In this document: positions 51,528-59,925 of the stretch, piece by piece
How positions within the stretch are numbered: the stretch's first letter is position 1
How the letters are laid out: each line of letters opens with the position of its first letter
Assembly (NCBI RefSeq): GCF_006438875.1
Contig: NZ_RCZH01000013.1
Location: 1 to 64,000 of the forward strand
DNA length: 64,000 nucleotides
Direction: 5' to 3'
Source: Flavobacterium pectinovorum
GTDB taxonomy: Bacteria; Bacteroidota; Bacteroidia; Flavobacteriales; Flavobacteriaceae
Position numbers and translations under genes: made by a program
Notes under the pieces: model-generated
Told to the model about the DNA's origin: nothing
The model's database searches: none
The model's input: only the letters and a program-made list of their open reading frames with translations

Positions 51528-53069
51528 ATGTCTCAAAACACTTTAGAAATAGAAAGAGAAGAGAAAAAAGAACTTTATGCATACCAAAAAGGCGATATCG
51601 ACGCCATTTTTGAACGTTTAGACAATGCTCCTTCGAAACATCATTTATTATATCAATTGCCTACAGGTGGCGGAAAAACAGTGATTTTTTCCGAAATCGT
51701 GCGCCGTTATTTAGCTAATAATGACAAAAAAGTGGTGGTATTAACGCACCGTATCGAGCTTTGTAAACAAACCTCAAAAATGTTAAAAGGGTTTGGCGTT
51801 TCTAATAAAATTATCAATAGTAAAGTAAAAGAATTACCTGACCAAAACGATTTTTCTTGTTTTGTTGCGATGGTTGAGACTTTAAAAAACCGTATCAATG
51901 ATGAGAAATTGCATCTTGACAACATCGGTTTGGTTATTATTGATGAGGCACATTACAATTCATTCAGAAAATTATTAAACTCATTCAAAAATGCTTTTAT
52001 TCTTGGAGTAACAGCAACACCGTTGAGTTCGAATATAAAATTACCAATGCACCAGAGTTATGATGAACTTATCGTGGGCGATACCATTAGTTCATTGATA
52101 GACAAAGGTTTCCTTGCAAAAGCGACCACTTATAGCTATGATGTAGGATTAACATCGCTAAAAGTTGGTATCAACGGAGATTATACCGTAAAATCATCAG
52201 ATGATTTATACACGAATACCATCATGCAGGAAAAACTTTTGCATGCTTATACAGAACGCTCGTTAGGCAAGAAAACCTTGATTTTCAACAACGGTATTCA
52301 TACTTCATTATATGTATATGAAACGTTTAGAGAAGCCGGTTACGACATCAGACACCTTGATAATACAAGCAGTTCAGAAGAGCGTAAAGATATTTTGGCT
52401 TGGTTCAAAAAGACTCCGGATGCAATTTTAACTTCTGTAGGAATTTTAACCACAGGTTTTGATGAACCAACAGTTGAAACAATTATCTTAAACAGAGCGA
52501 CAAAATCACTAACTTTATACTACCAAATGATTGGTCGTGGATCTCGTAAATTACCTGGTAAAGACGAGTTTACGGTTATTGATTTAGGTAATAATGCAGC
52601 ACGTTTTGGTTTATGGAGCGAGCCGGTAAACTGGCAGCATATCTTTAAATCACCTGAATTTTATTTGGAAAATCTACGTGATGATACCGAAATTGAGTTG
52701 TATTTCAAATACAGTATGCCACCGGAATTACGTGCAAAATTCAGTAAAACTGCCGATGTAACTTTTGATGTTGATGAAGAACACAAACTAATCATCAAAC
52801 AAAATTTACGTTCTAAAGTTGTATTAGACAAATCATTAGAGCAACACGCCGCAATGTGTGTTGACAATACAGAAACATTACAAGAAGCAAAATCATTAGG
52901 AAAAGAGCTTGATGACGATATCGAATGCCGTATCAAACGTTATGCAAAATGTTTGAGTCAATGTAGTAAAAACTACCGCGAATGGCTGGTTGACGATTAT
53001 AAACTAAAAATGGTTTTATTAATTGGTAAAAAATACCGTGAAAAAATCATGAACGAACCGGACGAATAG
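51528..53069 (+). CDS. DEAD/DEAH-box helicase (SF2, type-I-restriction-like)
   Basis: 513 aa. Motifs in order: QLPTGGGKTVIF (Walker A), VIIDEAHYNSF (DEAH), GVTATPLSS (motif III), TTGFDEPTV (motif V), MIGRGSR (motif VI). A C-terminal region of about 150 residues rich in Cys and basic residues (AAMCVDNTETL, RYAKCLSQCSKN) follows. It is a DNA/RNA helicase of the UvrB/RecG-like SF2 group. Isolated in the chromosome without restriction genes, so a repair or RNA role is likely. Confidence 0.9.
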   Translation: MSQNTLEIEREEKKELYAYQKGDIDAIFERLDNAPSKHHLLYQLPTGGGKTVIFSEIVRRYLANNDKKVVVLTHRIELCKQTSKMLKGFGVSNKIINSKVKELPDQNDFSCFVAMVETLKNRINDEKLHLDNIGLVIIDEAHYNSFRKLLNSFKNAFILGVTATPLSSNIKLPMHQSYDELIVGDTISSLIDKGFLAKATTYSYDVGLTSLKVGINGDYTVKSSDDLYTNTIMQEKLLHAYTERSLGKKTLIFNNGIHTSLYVYETFREAGYDIRHLDNTSSSEERKDILAWFKKTPDAILTSVGILTTGFDEPTVETIILNRATKSLTLYYQMIGRGSRKLPGKDEFTVIDLGNNAARFGLWSEPVNWQHIFKSPEFYLENLRDDTEIELYFKYSMPPELRAKFSKTADVTFDVDEEHKLIIKQNLRSKVVLDKSLEQHAAMCVDNTETLQEAKSLGKELDDDIECRIKRYAKCLSQCSKNYREWLVDDYKLKMVLLIGKKYREKIMNEPDE

Positions 53070-53436
53070 AAATTTTATTCTGAAGTTTTTTTGTTTCAGG
53101 TTTCAGCGTAATCTTTGTCAAAGTTTTAAACTTTGACAAAGATGTCTAAGATTATCAAACAAAGCATTGGAATTTGGTCCCGAGGCTTCGGGATAAAATA
53201 TTGGGATTTTTAGAAGCTATTTCCTGCTGTCCGCTGTATCTTTTCCTTGCTAAAGAAGCAAGAAAAAGGATGCCGCTTCCATCAGGGCTAGGGCTTTAGG
53301 TTTCATAAGAAGTACTGGTAAAAATTACGCACAAAATTGCAAAAAAAAGAACCAAAAGTTCTAAAAAAAATCATTTTAATCTGAGTAATCTGTGGCAGAA
53401 TCTAAAATCTAAAATCAGAACTCTAAAATACAAAGC
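53070..53436. repeat. repeat-filled gap: palindrome, D3 and hairpin repeat A4
   Basis: 53111-53143 is a near-perfect palindrome (ATCTTTGTCAAAGTTTT, then its mirror). 53168-53204 is repeat D3 with GGTCCCGAGGCTTCGGGATA. 53209-53293 is repeat A4, with ends TTTAGAAGCTATTTCCTG and TCCATCAGGGCTAGGG and inner arms CTTTTCCTTGC/GCAAGAAAAAG. No gene. Confidence 0.75.
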
Positions 53437-54771
53437 ATGTCTAAACAATTCTCGTCATTAGGGATTTCAGCACCAATTTTAAAAGCGTTAAGCGAATTGA
53501 ATATCGTTGAACCAACAGAAATTCAGCAAAAAACAATTCCGCTACTTTTATCTGAAAGTCATGATGTTGTAGGTTTAGCCAAAACCGGAACCGGTAAAAC
53601 AGCCGCTTTCGGATTGCCATTATTACAATTAATCAATACAGAATCTTCTGTTGTTCAAGCCATTGTTTTGGTTCCAACCAGAGAACTTGGACAGCAGATC
53701 TTCAAAAATTTAGAGAGTTTTGGAAAATATATTCCAAATATCTCTATAGCTTCAACTTGTGGTGGAATCCCCATAAAGCCACAAATTGAACGCCTTACAG
53801 CACCAACACATATTGTTGTAGCCACGCCGGGACGTTTAATCGATTTGATTCAGCGCAAAGCAATTGACTTAAAACAAGCCGAATATTTAGTGTTGGACGA
53901 AGCCGATGAAATGGTTTCAATCCTAAAAGAAAGTTTAGACGAAATCGTAGCCGAACTTCCTAAAAAACACCGCACTTTATTGTTCTCCGCAACTTTACCG
54001 GGAACAATCAAACAATTGATTCAGAATTACTTAGATAAAAACGTAGTTCAGGTAAGTGCCAACATGGAAACTGTTGGTAACCAAGGAATTGATCATGAAT
54101 ATATTGTTGTTGATCCAATCGAAAAACTGGATGTTTTAATGCATTTTCTAAATTCTAAGGATGGCGAACGTGGAATTATTTTCTGTAAAACCAAAGCTGC
54201 AGTCAATAAATTGGCTAAAAATCTGGCTATAAACCGATTTTCTTCGGGAGCGCTTCATGGAAGTTTATCACAAGGAATTCGTGACAGAATCATGGAGCAA
54301 TTTCGTGAAGGGCATATCAATATCTTAGTTGCAACAGATTTAGCAGCAAGAGGAATCGACGTAAAAGAAATCTCTTATGTTGTAAATTATCATTTGCCGG
54401 ATACTTATGAAGCATATGTTCATCGTAGCGGAAGAACTGCAAGAGCCGGAGCAAAAGGACTTTCTTTAACCGTTTTGCAAGAGGAAGAAGTAGCTGAAAT
54501 TCCGGAATTTGAAAAAGAACTGGGAATTAAATTTACTAAATTCCAAAAACCATCAGCTCTAAGTTTAGAAGAGAATAATACGCTTTTATGGGCGAAACAA
54601 ATCTTTAAAACGAAACCAAATCACGATATTTCAGCCGATTTAAAAACTAAGGTAAAAACTGTTTTTCATCATCTTACAAAAGACGAATTAATAGAAAAAT
54701 TACTAGCCAATTACGTTTTACAAAACAAAATCGATGTAGTTGAGAAACCTGTTAAAAAATTTAAAAAGTAA
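53437..54771 (+). CDS. DEAD-box ATP-dependent RNA helicase
   Basis: 444 aa. Q motif LGISAPILKALSELNIVEPT, Walker A GLAKTGTGKTAAF, PTRELGQQI, VLDEADEMV (DEAD), LLFSATLPG (SAT), and HRSGRTARAG. It is a standard cold-shock/ribosome-assembly-type DEAD-box RNA helicase (RhlE/CsdA-like) of the minimal length. Confidence 0.95.
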   Translation: MSKQFSSLGISAPILKALSELNIVEPTEIQQKTIPLLLSESHDVVGLAKTGTGKTAAFGLPLLQLINTESSVVQAIVLVPTRELGQQIFKNLESFGKYIPNISIASTCGGIPIKPQIERLTAPTHIVVATPGRLIDLIQRKAIDLKQAEYLVLDEADEMVSILKESLDEIVAELPKKHRTLLFSATLPGTIKQLIQNYLDKNVVQVSANMETVGNQGIDHEYIVVDPIEKLDVLMHFLNSKDGERGIIFCKTKAAVNKLAKNLAINRFSSGALHGSLSQGIRDRIMEQFREGHINILVATDLAARGIDVKEISYVVNYHLPDTYEAYVHRSGRTARAGAKGLSLTVLQEEEVAEIPEFEKELGIKFTKFQKPSALSLEENNTLLWAKQIFKTKPNHDISADLKTKVKTVFHHLTKDELIEKLLANYVLQNKIDVVEKPVKKFKK

Positions 54772-54858
54772 GTTATATTGACTTTGTAACTGTTAAATTA
54801 TGTTGTACTTTTAAGGTAATTTAAAAAATAAATTAATCTTATTCGTAAAACAACATAT

Positions 54859-56127
54859 ATGAAGATAGTCATTATAGGAGGCGGTTTTGCAGGAATAAAT
54901 CTCGCAAAAGAGCTTGTAAACCATCCTCAAATACAAGTAACACTTGTAGATAAGAACAATTATAACTTTTTTCCACCACTAATATATCAGGTTGCAACGG
55001 CTTTTTTAGAGCCATCAAGCATTAGTTATCCTTTTAGAAAATTCTTTGCGGGTAAAAAGAACCTGCAATTTCGTTTAGGTGAATTACTTTCTGTAGTTCC
55101 TGCCGAGAATAAAATAATTCTGAATAACGGCGAATTAACGTATGATTATCTGGTTTTTGCAACAGGTGCCGAAACGAGTTATTTTGGTATGGAAAACGTA
55201 ATGAAAAATGCGATTCCGATGAAAACCTTAAATGATGCCATCGAAATGCGTAATGCATTGCTTAAAAACCTTGAAAAAGCCGCTATTACAAAAGATATTC
55301 GTAAACGTCGCAAATTATTGACGATTGTCGTTGCCGGAGGCGGACCAACAGGAGTGGAGGTTTCAGGAATGTTTGCCGAAATGCGTAAAAATATCCTTCT
55401 CAAAGAATATCCGGAACTGGAAACATCTGCCAGTAATGTTTATTTGGTCGATGGGGGAGATGCCTTACTTGCACCAATGAGTAAAGAATCACAAAAAGAT
55501 ACCCTTGAAGCGCTTACACAATTGGGAGTTGTAGTAAAACTCCATACTCGTGTTACAGATTATGTTGATGACACGGTATTTTTTGAAAACGGAGAAACCA
55601 TCCAAACCAAAAACTTAATTTGGGCTGCCGGAGTTTCAGCAAAACTTTTTGAAGGAATTCCAAAAGAAAGTTACGGACGTGGAAAACGTATGGCAACAGA
55701 TCAATACAATAAAGTAAATGGTTTAGAAAATGTTTACGCCATTGGTGATACAGCAATTTTAGCTGGTGATAAAAATTTTCCCGACGGACATCCACAAGTT
55801 GCGCAAGTTGCAATTCAGCAAGGATTAAATCTAGCCAAAAACTTCAAAGCAATGGCTCAAAGCAAACCACTTAAACCTTTTACTTACAATGACAAAGGTT
55901 CGATGGCAATTATCGGAAAAAATAAAGCTGTAGTTGATTTACCAAATCCAAAATGGCATTTCAAAGGATTTTTTGCCTGGGTTATTTGGTTGTTTATCCA
56001 TTTGATTTCTTTAATTACATACAGAAACAGATTAAATACTTTTTGGAACTGGATGGTTGCATATTTCGCCAGAGATCAATCTCTGAGAATGATTATCAGG
56101 CCTGATAAGAGTAAAGGGATAAATTAA
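54859..56127 (+). CDS. type II NADH dehydrogenase-like FAD oxidoreductase
   Basis: 422 aa. IIGGGFAGINLAKELVN (FAD), VVAGGGPTGVEVSGMFAEMR (NADH), and VYAIGDTAIL near the C-terminus are the Ndh-2 motifs. The tail has two hydrophobic amphipathic stretches (FFAWVIWLFIHLISLIT; TFWNWMVAYFARDQ) that attach it to the inner membrane. It passes electrons from NADH to quinone without pumping protons. Starts 87 bp after the helicase gene. Confidence 0.93.
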   Translation: MKIVIIGGGFAGINLAKELVNHPQIQVTLVDKNNYNFFPPLIYQVATAFLEPSSISYPFRKFFAGKKNLQFRLGELLSVVPAENKIILNNGELTYDYLVFATGAETSYFGMENVMKNAIPMKTLNDAIEMRNALLKNLEKAAITKDIRKRRKLLTIVVAGGGPTGVEVSGMFAEMRKNILLKEYPELETSASNVYLVDGGDALLAPMSKESQKDTLEALTQLGVVVKLHTRVTDYVDDTVFFENGETIQTKNLIWAAGVSAKLFEGIPKESYGRGKRMATDQYNKVNGLENVYAIGDTAILAGDKNFPDGHPQVAQVAIQQGLNLAKNFKAMAQSKPLKPFTYNDKGSMAIIGKNKAVVDLPNPKWHFKGFFAWVIWLFIHLISLITYRNRLNTFWNWMVAYFARDQSLRMIIRPDKSKGIN

Positions 56128-56205
56128 AGGAAATTCCAATTGTAAGGAGAATTAAATTTCAGGGAAAGTTTTAGACTAAAAATATTGCCTATAAACACAT
56201 GATTC

Positions 56206-56306
56206 TGTCATTTCGAGGAACGAGAAATCGCACTCGTAACTCGACAAAGATTGGCGATTTTGATTGCGTAGTTTCTAGTGCGATTTCTCGTTCCTCGAAA
56301 TGACAA
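56206..56306. repeat. palindromic repeat B3
   Basis: GTCATTTCGAGGAACGAGAA...CGCACT pairs with AGTGCG...TTCTCGTTCCTCGAAATGAC. Core ACAAAGATTGGCGATTTT as in B1 and B2. Confidence 0.8.
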
Positions 56307-56318
56307 ATAAAAAACAAG

Positions 56319-56352
56319 ATAAAGCCTGAATCTTAATAGATTCAGGCTTTCT
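56319..56352 (+). terminator. terminator behind the NADH dehydrogenase gene
   Basis: AAGCCTGAATC (56322-56332) pairs with GATTCAGGCTT (56339-56349). Confidence 0.75.
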
Positions 56353-56390
56353 TATTTTTCATTAAAAAAAATATTCTTATGGAAATTATT

Positions 56391-56477
56391 CTAGCCCTGA
56401 TAGAAGTGGAAATCCTTTTGTGCCGGGGTTCGGCACAAAAGATTGAAACGGATAGCAGGATTAGCTTCTAAAAAAAC
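56391..56477. repeat. hairpin repeat A5 (inverted)
   Basis: The reverse complement runs TTTAGAAGCTAATCCTGCTA to CACTTCTATCAGGGCTAG. The inner hairpin is TTTTGTGCCG/CGGCACAAAA. Same ends as A3, in opposite orientation. Confidence 0.8.
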
Positions 56478-56512
56478 ATCTTAGTTTTATCAATAAAATT
56501 GGAATTTCCTTT

Positions 56513-57748
56513 TTAATGCCCAACCATAACATCATCGCTTTCCGATAAAGTTACTTTCTCTTTTATAAAACGCTTTCCAATATTTAAAATTATAAATGCA
56601 ATAATAGTTGTTGTGGTCATAATTGCAACCATTGGAGTTACAGAATTTTTAACGAAAATTCCAACAGCAAAAGACGCTAATGCACCTAATCCTAGTTGAA
56701 TTGCGCCCATTAAAGCAGAAGCACTTCCGGTATTTTTGGCAAATGGAGCCAAGGTAAGTCCCGCAGTATTAGGATTAGAGATTCCTAAACAAGCTAAGAA
56801 TAAGAATAAGAATAACATTCCGATTGTTTCATATAATCCTAAAAGGTTATTTAAAGCTAATATTAGGAAAATTATACTAATCACAGATTGCGAAATTAAA
56901 GCTCCAAAAATCATTTGCTCACTGGAATATTTCTTCAATAAAGCCGAATTTAACTGGCTTGAACCAATAAAACTAACTGACATAAAAGCAAAAATCCAAC
57001 CGTACGTTTTGGCATCTACATGATAAATATCCATAAAAACTATAGGAGAGGCGGCAACGTATGAAAATAAGCCCGAAAAAGCAATAGAACCTGTAAAAGC
57101 ATAGGTATAAAACTGAGGTTCTTTAATTACTTTTAGGAAATTGGTAATGATTGGTTTTGGTTTTAAAGAGATTGATGTATCAGGTTTATAGGTATTTGGC
57201 AAACCAATTTGTGACGCAATGAGAATAACGATTCCCATGCACATCAAAATAAAAAACACGGTATGCCAGCCATAATCTTCGGTAACATAACCACCAATTG
57301 TTGGCGCTAACATTGGCGAAAGCCCAACTACAAGCATCAATAACGAAAATACTTTTGGAATATCCTTTACAGGAAATAAATCACGGACCATTGCTACAGA
57401 AGCAACTGTAGCAGCACAGCTTCCAATTGCTTGTATGAAACGCAAAAGTATAAATGAATCAATATTTGTTACATAAATACAACCCAAAGATGCCAGAATA
57501 TAAATCATTAATCCAATGAATAAAGGCTTTTTGCGTCCAAAACGATCTAATAAAGGTCCATAAAGCAGTTGTCCTGCCGAAATTCCGATAAAATAACTCG
57601 ATAAACTCATCGAAACTTTGGCAACCGTTGTATGCAAATCGTTAGCAATACCTGAGAAACCAGGTAAATACATGTCAATTGAAAAAGGGCCAAGTGCAGT
57701 TAAAGAACCTAAAATAAGTATTAGTTGAATGTGTTTTTTTGTTGTCAT
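56513..57748 (-). CDS. Bcr/CflA-type MFS multidrug transporter
   Basis: 411 aa with twelve predicted transmembrane helices. The N-terminal GSLTALGPFSIDMYLPGFSG and GPLLDRFGRKKPLFIGLMIY are the Bcr/CflA family signatures. It exports drugs or metabolites by proton exchange. Single gene with its own promoter box. Confidence 0.93.
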   Translation of the reverse strand: MTTKKHIQLILILGSLTALGPFSIDMYLPGFSGIANDLHTTVAKVSMSLSSYFIGISAGQLLYGPLLDRFGRKKPLFIGLMIYILASLGCIYVTNIDSFILLRFIQAIGSCAATVASVAMVRDLFPVKDIPKVFSLLMLVVGLSPMLAPTIGGYVTEDYGWHTVFFILMCMGIVILIASQIGLPNTYKPDTSISLKPKPIITNFLKVIKEPQFYTYAFTGSIAFSGLFSYVAASPIVFMDIYHVDAKTYGWIFAFMSVSFIGSSQLNSALLKKYSSEQMIFGALISQSVISIIFLILALNNLLGLYETIGMLFLFLFLACLGISNPNTAGLTLAPFAKNTGSASALMGAIQLGLGALASFAVGIFVKNSVTPMVAIMTTTTIIAFIILNIGKRFIKEKVTLSESDDVMVGH

Positions 57749-57777
57749 TTTCTTAAAAAAAGGCTTTTAATTTTTTG

Positions 57778-57785
57778 CAAAGGTA
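57778..57785 (-). promoter_or_regulatory. -7 box TACCTTTG for the MFS transporter
   Basis: Minus-strand TACCTTTG about 30 nt before the ATG at 57748. Confidence 0.55.
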
Positions 57786-57897
57786 AAGATTTCATACCTT
57801 GTAGTATAATTAAAACTTTTTTTAATAAAAAGTTAGCTTGTATTACGCATTAGTTGGATTACAAAAATCATTTAACACTAATCTTAAATTAAAAATT

Positions 57898-58317
57898 ATG
57901 AAAAATTACATTTTACTATTCACACTTATTTTCACAACAATTTCATTTGCACAAACTATCACGTCCAAAAAAGAAGACGCAACACCGGAACAATACGCAT
58001 TGCTTGAAAAAGTTAACCAATATTATCCGGACATTACTCTAAACAAAACAGTTACAAATTTTTATGCTGACGGAAAAATTATCGATACGCAACAGGAATT
58101 CAATTTAGATACTTCTAAATTTTCAAGTTATAAAATTGGAATTGAACCGGATAATAAAAAACTATTATTTGAATATGTATCTGATCAAACCGGAAAAGTT
58201 TATGGAGATGTTTCTATTTTTAAGGGAAATGCTTTGAGAACAACTTTCTCAGAAAAAAACAATGAAATAAATGTTGCCTTAAACGGAAAATCTGTTTATC
58301 TGAAAAAACTTAAATAA
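57898..58317 (+). CDS. secreted protein of unknown function
   Basis: 139 aa from the ATG at 57898, with a signal peptide MKNYILLFTLIFTTISFAQ. The C-terminus VALNGKSVYLKKLK is also found, degenerate, about 1.2 kb further on at 59492. No family recognised. Confidence 0.75.
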   Translation: MKNYILLFTLIFTTISFAQTITSKKEDATPEQYALLEKVNQYYPDITLNKTVTNFYADGKIIDTQQEFNLDTSKFSSYKIGIEPDNKKLLFEYVSDQTGKVYGDVSIFKGNALRTTFSEKNNEINVALNGKSVYLKKLK

Positions 58318-58336
58318 TATTTTTCTCTACACAATA

Positions 58337-58372
58337 CAAAAAGCATACACCATAATAGTGTATGCTTTTTTT
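58337..58372 (+). terminator. terminator of the secreted-protein gene
   Basis: AAGCATACAC (58341-58350) pairs with GTGTATGCTT (58358-58367), followed by T. Confidence 0.85.
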
Positions 58373-58410
58373 GATTTATATTTGACAGATATTTTTTAAA
58401 ATTCTATTTG

Positions 58411-58791
58411 ATGAAAAAGTTTATTTTACTGTTGGCATTTATTTCATTTACAGCATATTCTCAAAATCGTTTTACCGGAACCTGGAGCACTGAAAATTGC
58501 AAGGATTGCAGCAAGAAATATATTCTCAAATTAAATATAGCACAATCTGTGAGTCAAGTTTACGGAACTGCCGAAGTTATTAGTGATGATAAAGAGCTAA
58601 ATTCCGGAGTTATGGAAATTACGGGATATGTTTATGTTTTGGGCGACAGAGCTCAGATTAGAATAAAAGACAAAAGCGGTTTATCTGCAAGTGTAGTTCT
58701 TACTGCAAATGACGGCGCAATACAGTTTACTAAAAGAGGCGGATCTGATTTAATCCCGCAAGAAACGATTCTGACGAAGTTATATGATTAG
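58411..58791 (+). CDS. secreted protein, DUF2147-like size
   Basis: 126 aa from the ATG at 58411 with a signal peptide MKKFILLLAFISFTAYSQ. The mature part begins NRFTGTWSTENCKDCSKKYI and has strand repeats. It resembles small secreted beta-sandwich proteins; family not certain. Confidence 0.65.
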   Translation: MKKFILLLAFISFTAYSQNRFTGTWSTENCKDCSKKYILKLNIAQSVSQVYGTAEVISDDKELNSGVMEITGYVYVLGDRAQIRIKDKSGLSASVVLTANDGAIQFTKRGGSDLIPQETILTKLYD

Positions 58792-58801
58792 AAAGAGATA
58801 A

Positions 58802-59013
58802 AACACCTTAACCCGTGAGTGCAATTATTTTTAACACATAGAAACATCATAGCATTATTGAACTCAAAAAAGGCGTTTCACTTGCATTAACGCACATAGC
58901 TATGTGTTAGAAACGAGTTTCTTTTTGATTTACTTTTTCCGAACACATAAAATCTATGTTACTATGTGTTTAATTAAATTTTTATGCATTACATCCAACG
59001 GGTAACACCTTAA
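58802..59013. mobile_element. MITE-like inverted-repeat element with possible 10-bp duplication
   Basis: Direct repeats AACACCTTAA at 58802-58811 and 59004-59013 flank 192 bp that begins CCCGT and ends ACGGGT. Inside, AACACATAGAAACAT (58833) mirrors ATGTTACTATGTGTT (58956-58970), and GGCGTTTC/GAAACG form a nested stem. No ORF of any size. The layout suits a non-autonomous element with a target-site duplication, or a structured RNA. Confidence 0.55.
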
Positions 59014-59015
59014 TA

Positions 59016-59426
59016 CTATTTCTCTCGAATCAATTTCTCCAATCTGTCAATCATTTCCTTTTGCTGCTCAAGCATACGCTCGTAAAGCTCGACCATTTTA
59101 TCTAAAGGATTGAAGGTAGGCTGATTATTAAAAAAAGCTGGTTGTTGGCAATTATCAAAAGAGGCATTGTTTGAAATTATATTTATAGCTTGTTCTTCAT
59201 CAAAATTCTTTATAGCATCTGCAGGCACTTTCAGGATTTTAGCAACCTGATCTAAAATATCATTCTCAATCAATTCTTTCTGCTCCAAAACAGAAATTTT
59301 CTTCTGATTCCAATCTTCTCCCAATTCAAAAGCAAGAGCTTCTTGTTTTATACCCAGCATTTCACGGAAACGCTTTATATTTCTACCTTGGTGTATTTTC
59401 TTGTCTGGCATATTAGTTTGTATCAT
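59016..59426 (-). CDS. XRE family regulator, paralogue of the gene at 5217
   Basis: 136 aa from the ATG at 59426 (MIQTNMPDKK; an inner ATG gives MPDKK at 59411). The HTH is IHQGRNIKRFREMLGIKQEA, then LEQKELIENDILDQVAKILK. The C-terminal FNPLDKMVELYERMLEQQKE is the same coiled-coil box as in the 5217 protein. Its -7 box lies just before the ATG, so the mRNA would be leaderless, as at 5217. Probably the regulator of the adjacent foreign region. Confidence 0.85.
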   Translation of the reverse strand: MIQTNMPDKKIHQGRNIKRFREMLGIKQEALAFELGEDWNQKKISVLEQKELIENDILDQVAKILKVPADAIKNFDEEQAINIISNNASFDNCQQPAFFNNQPTFNPLDKMVELYERMLEQQKEMIDRLEKLIREK

Positions 59427-59432
59427 AAATGC

Positions 59433-59440
59433 CAAATATA
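59433..59440 (-). promoter_or_regulatory. -7 box TATATTTG directly before the XRE start
   Basis: Minus-strand TATATTTG ends 7 nt before the ATG at 59426. The start of transcription would fall on the start codon. Confidence 0.6.
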
Positions 59441-59469
59441 AGATTTTTACCTAGAATAATTAAACCATA

Positions 59470-59545
59470 TTGAAAAGAATACTTTAAAGTAATTCTGCTT
59501 AACGGAAAATCCGTTTATTTGAAAAAAAGCAAAATATTTTTCAAA
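59470..59545 (+). pseudogene. degenerate copy of the 3' end of the gene at 57898
   Basis: The frame ILLNGKSVYLKKSK is nearly identical to the last residues ALNGKSVYLKKLK of the gene at 57898, with matching surrounding bases down to ATATTTTTC. It is a duplicated fragment, with no start. Confidence 0.6.
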
Positions 59546-59755
59546 TATGAGAAATTTGAGGCATCACCATATTACATGATGCTTTTTATTTGAACGCATA
59601 TAAATCCGTTATTTGAAATTTAAAAATTTTATTTCTCAATTACGAGAAAATTTAAAGCTGTAAATATTATGAATTTGGATTCGTATAAATCTCATATTTG
59701 AAATAAAGTAATTTGTTTTTCAGAATATGAGATTTCTAAATAAGAGATAAATTCA
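59542..59755. repeat. iteron-like AT-rich array
   Basis: TCTCATATTTGAAA occurs near 59687, and its relatives occur in inverse orientation near 59549 and 59722. TTTCTC-N6-GAGAAA lies at 59632-59649, and CAAAT-N7-ATTTG-type words at 59542-59558. It may be operator sites for the XRE protein or an origin. It lies between the XRE gene and the phage-like genes. Confidence 0.5.
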
Positions 59756-59887
59756 AATATATGTAATTTGAACTATAATTTATAGTATGAATCGCAGTAC
59801 GTCCAAGAAGATGTTAACAACTTTATTAACAACACATTTCGCCCCTAGTTTTAAACGAAACCAAAAAATCAAAAAATATAAGAACAT

Positions 59888-59921
59888 AAAAAAAGCCCCG
59901 TTTTATTGGGGCTTATTTATT
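59888..59921 (-). terminator. terminator downstream of the gene at 59926
   Basis: AAGCCCC (59893-59899) pairs with GGGGCTT (59908-59914). On the minus strand it is followed by T. Confidence 0.75.
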
Positions 59922-59925
59922 TGCT

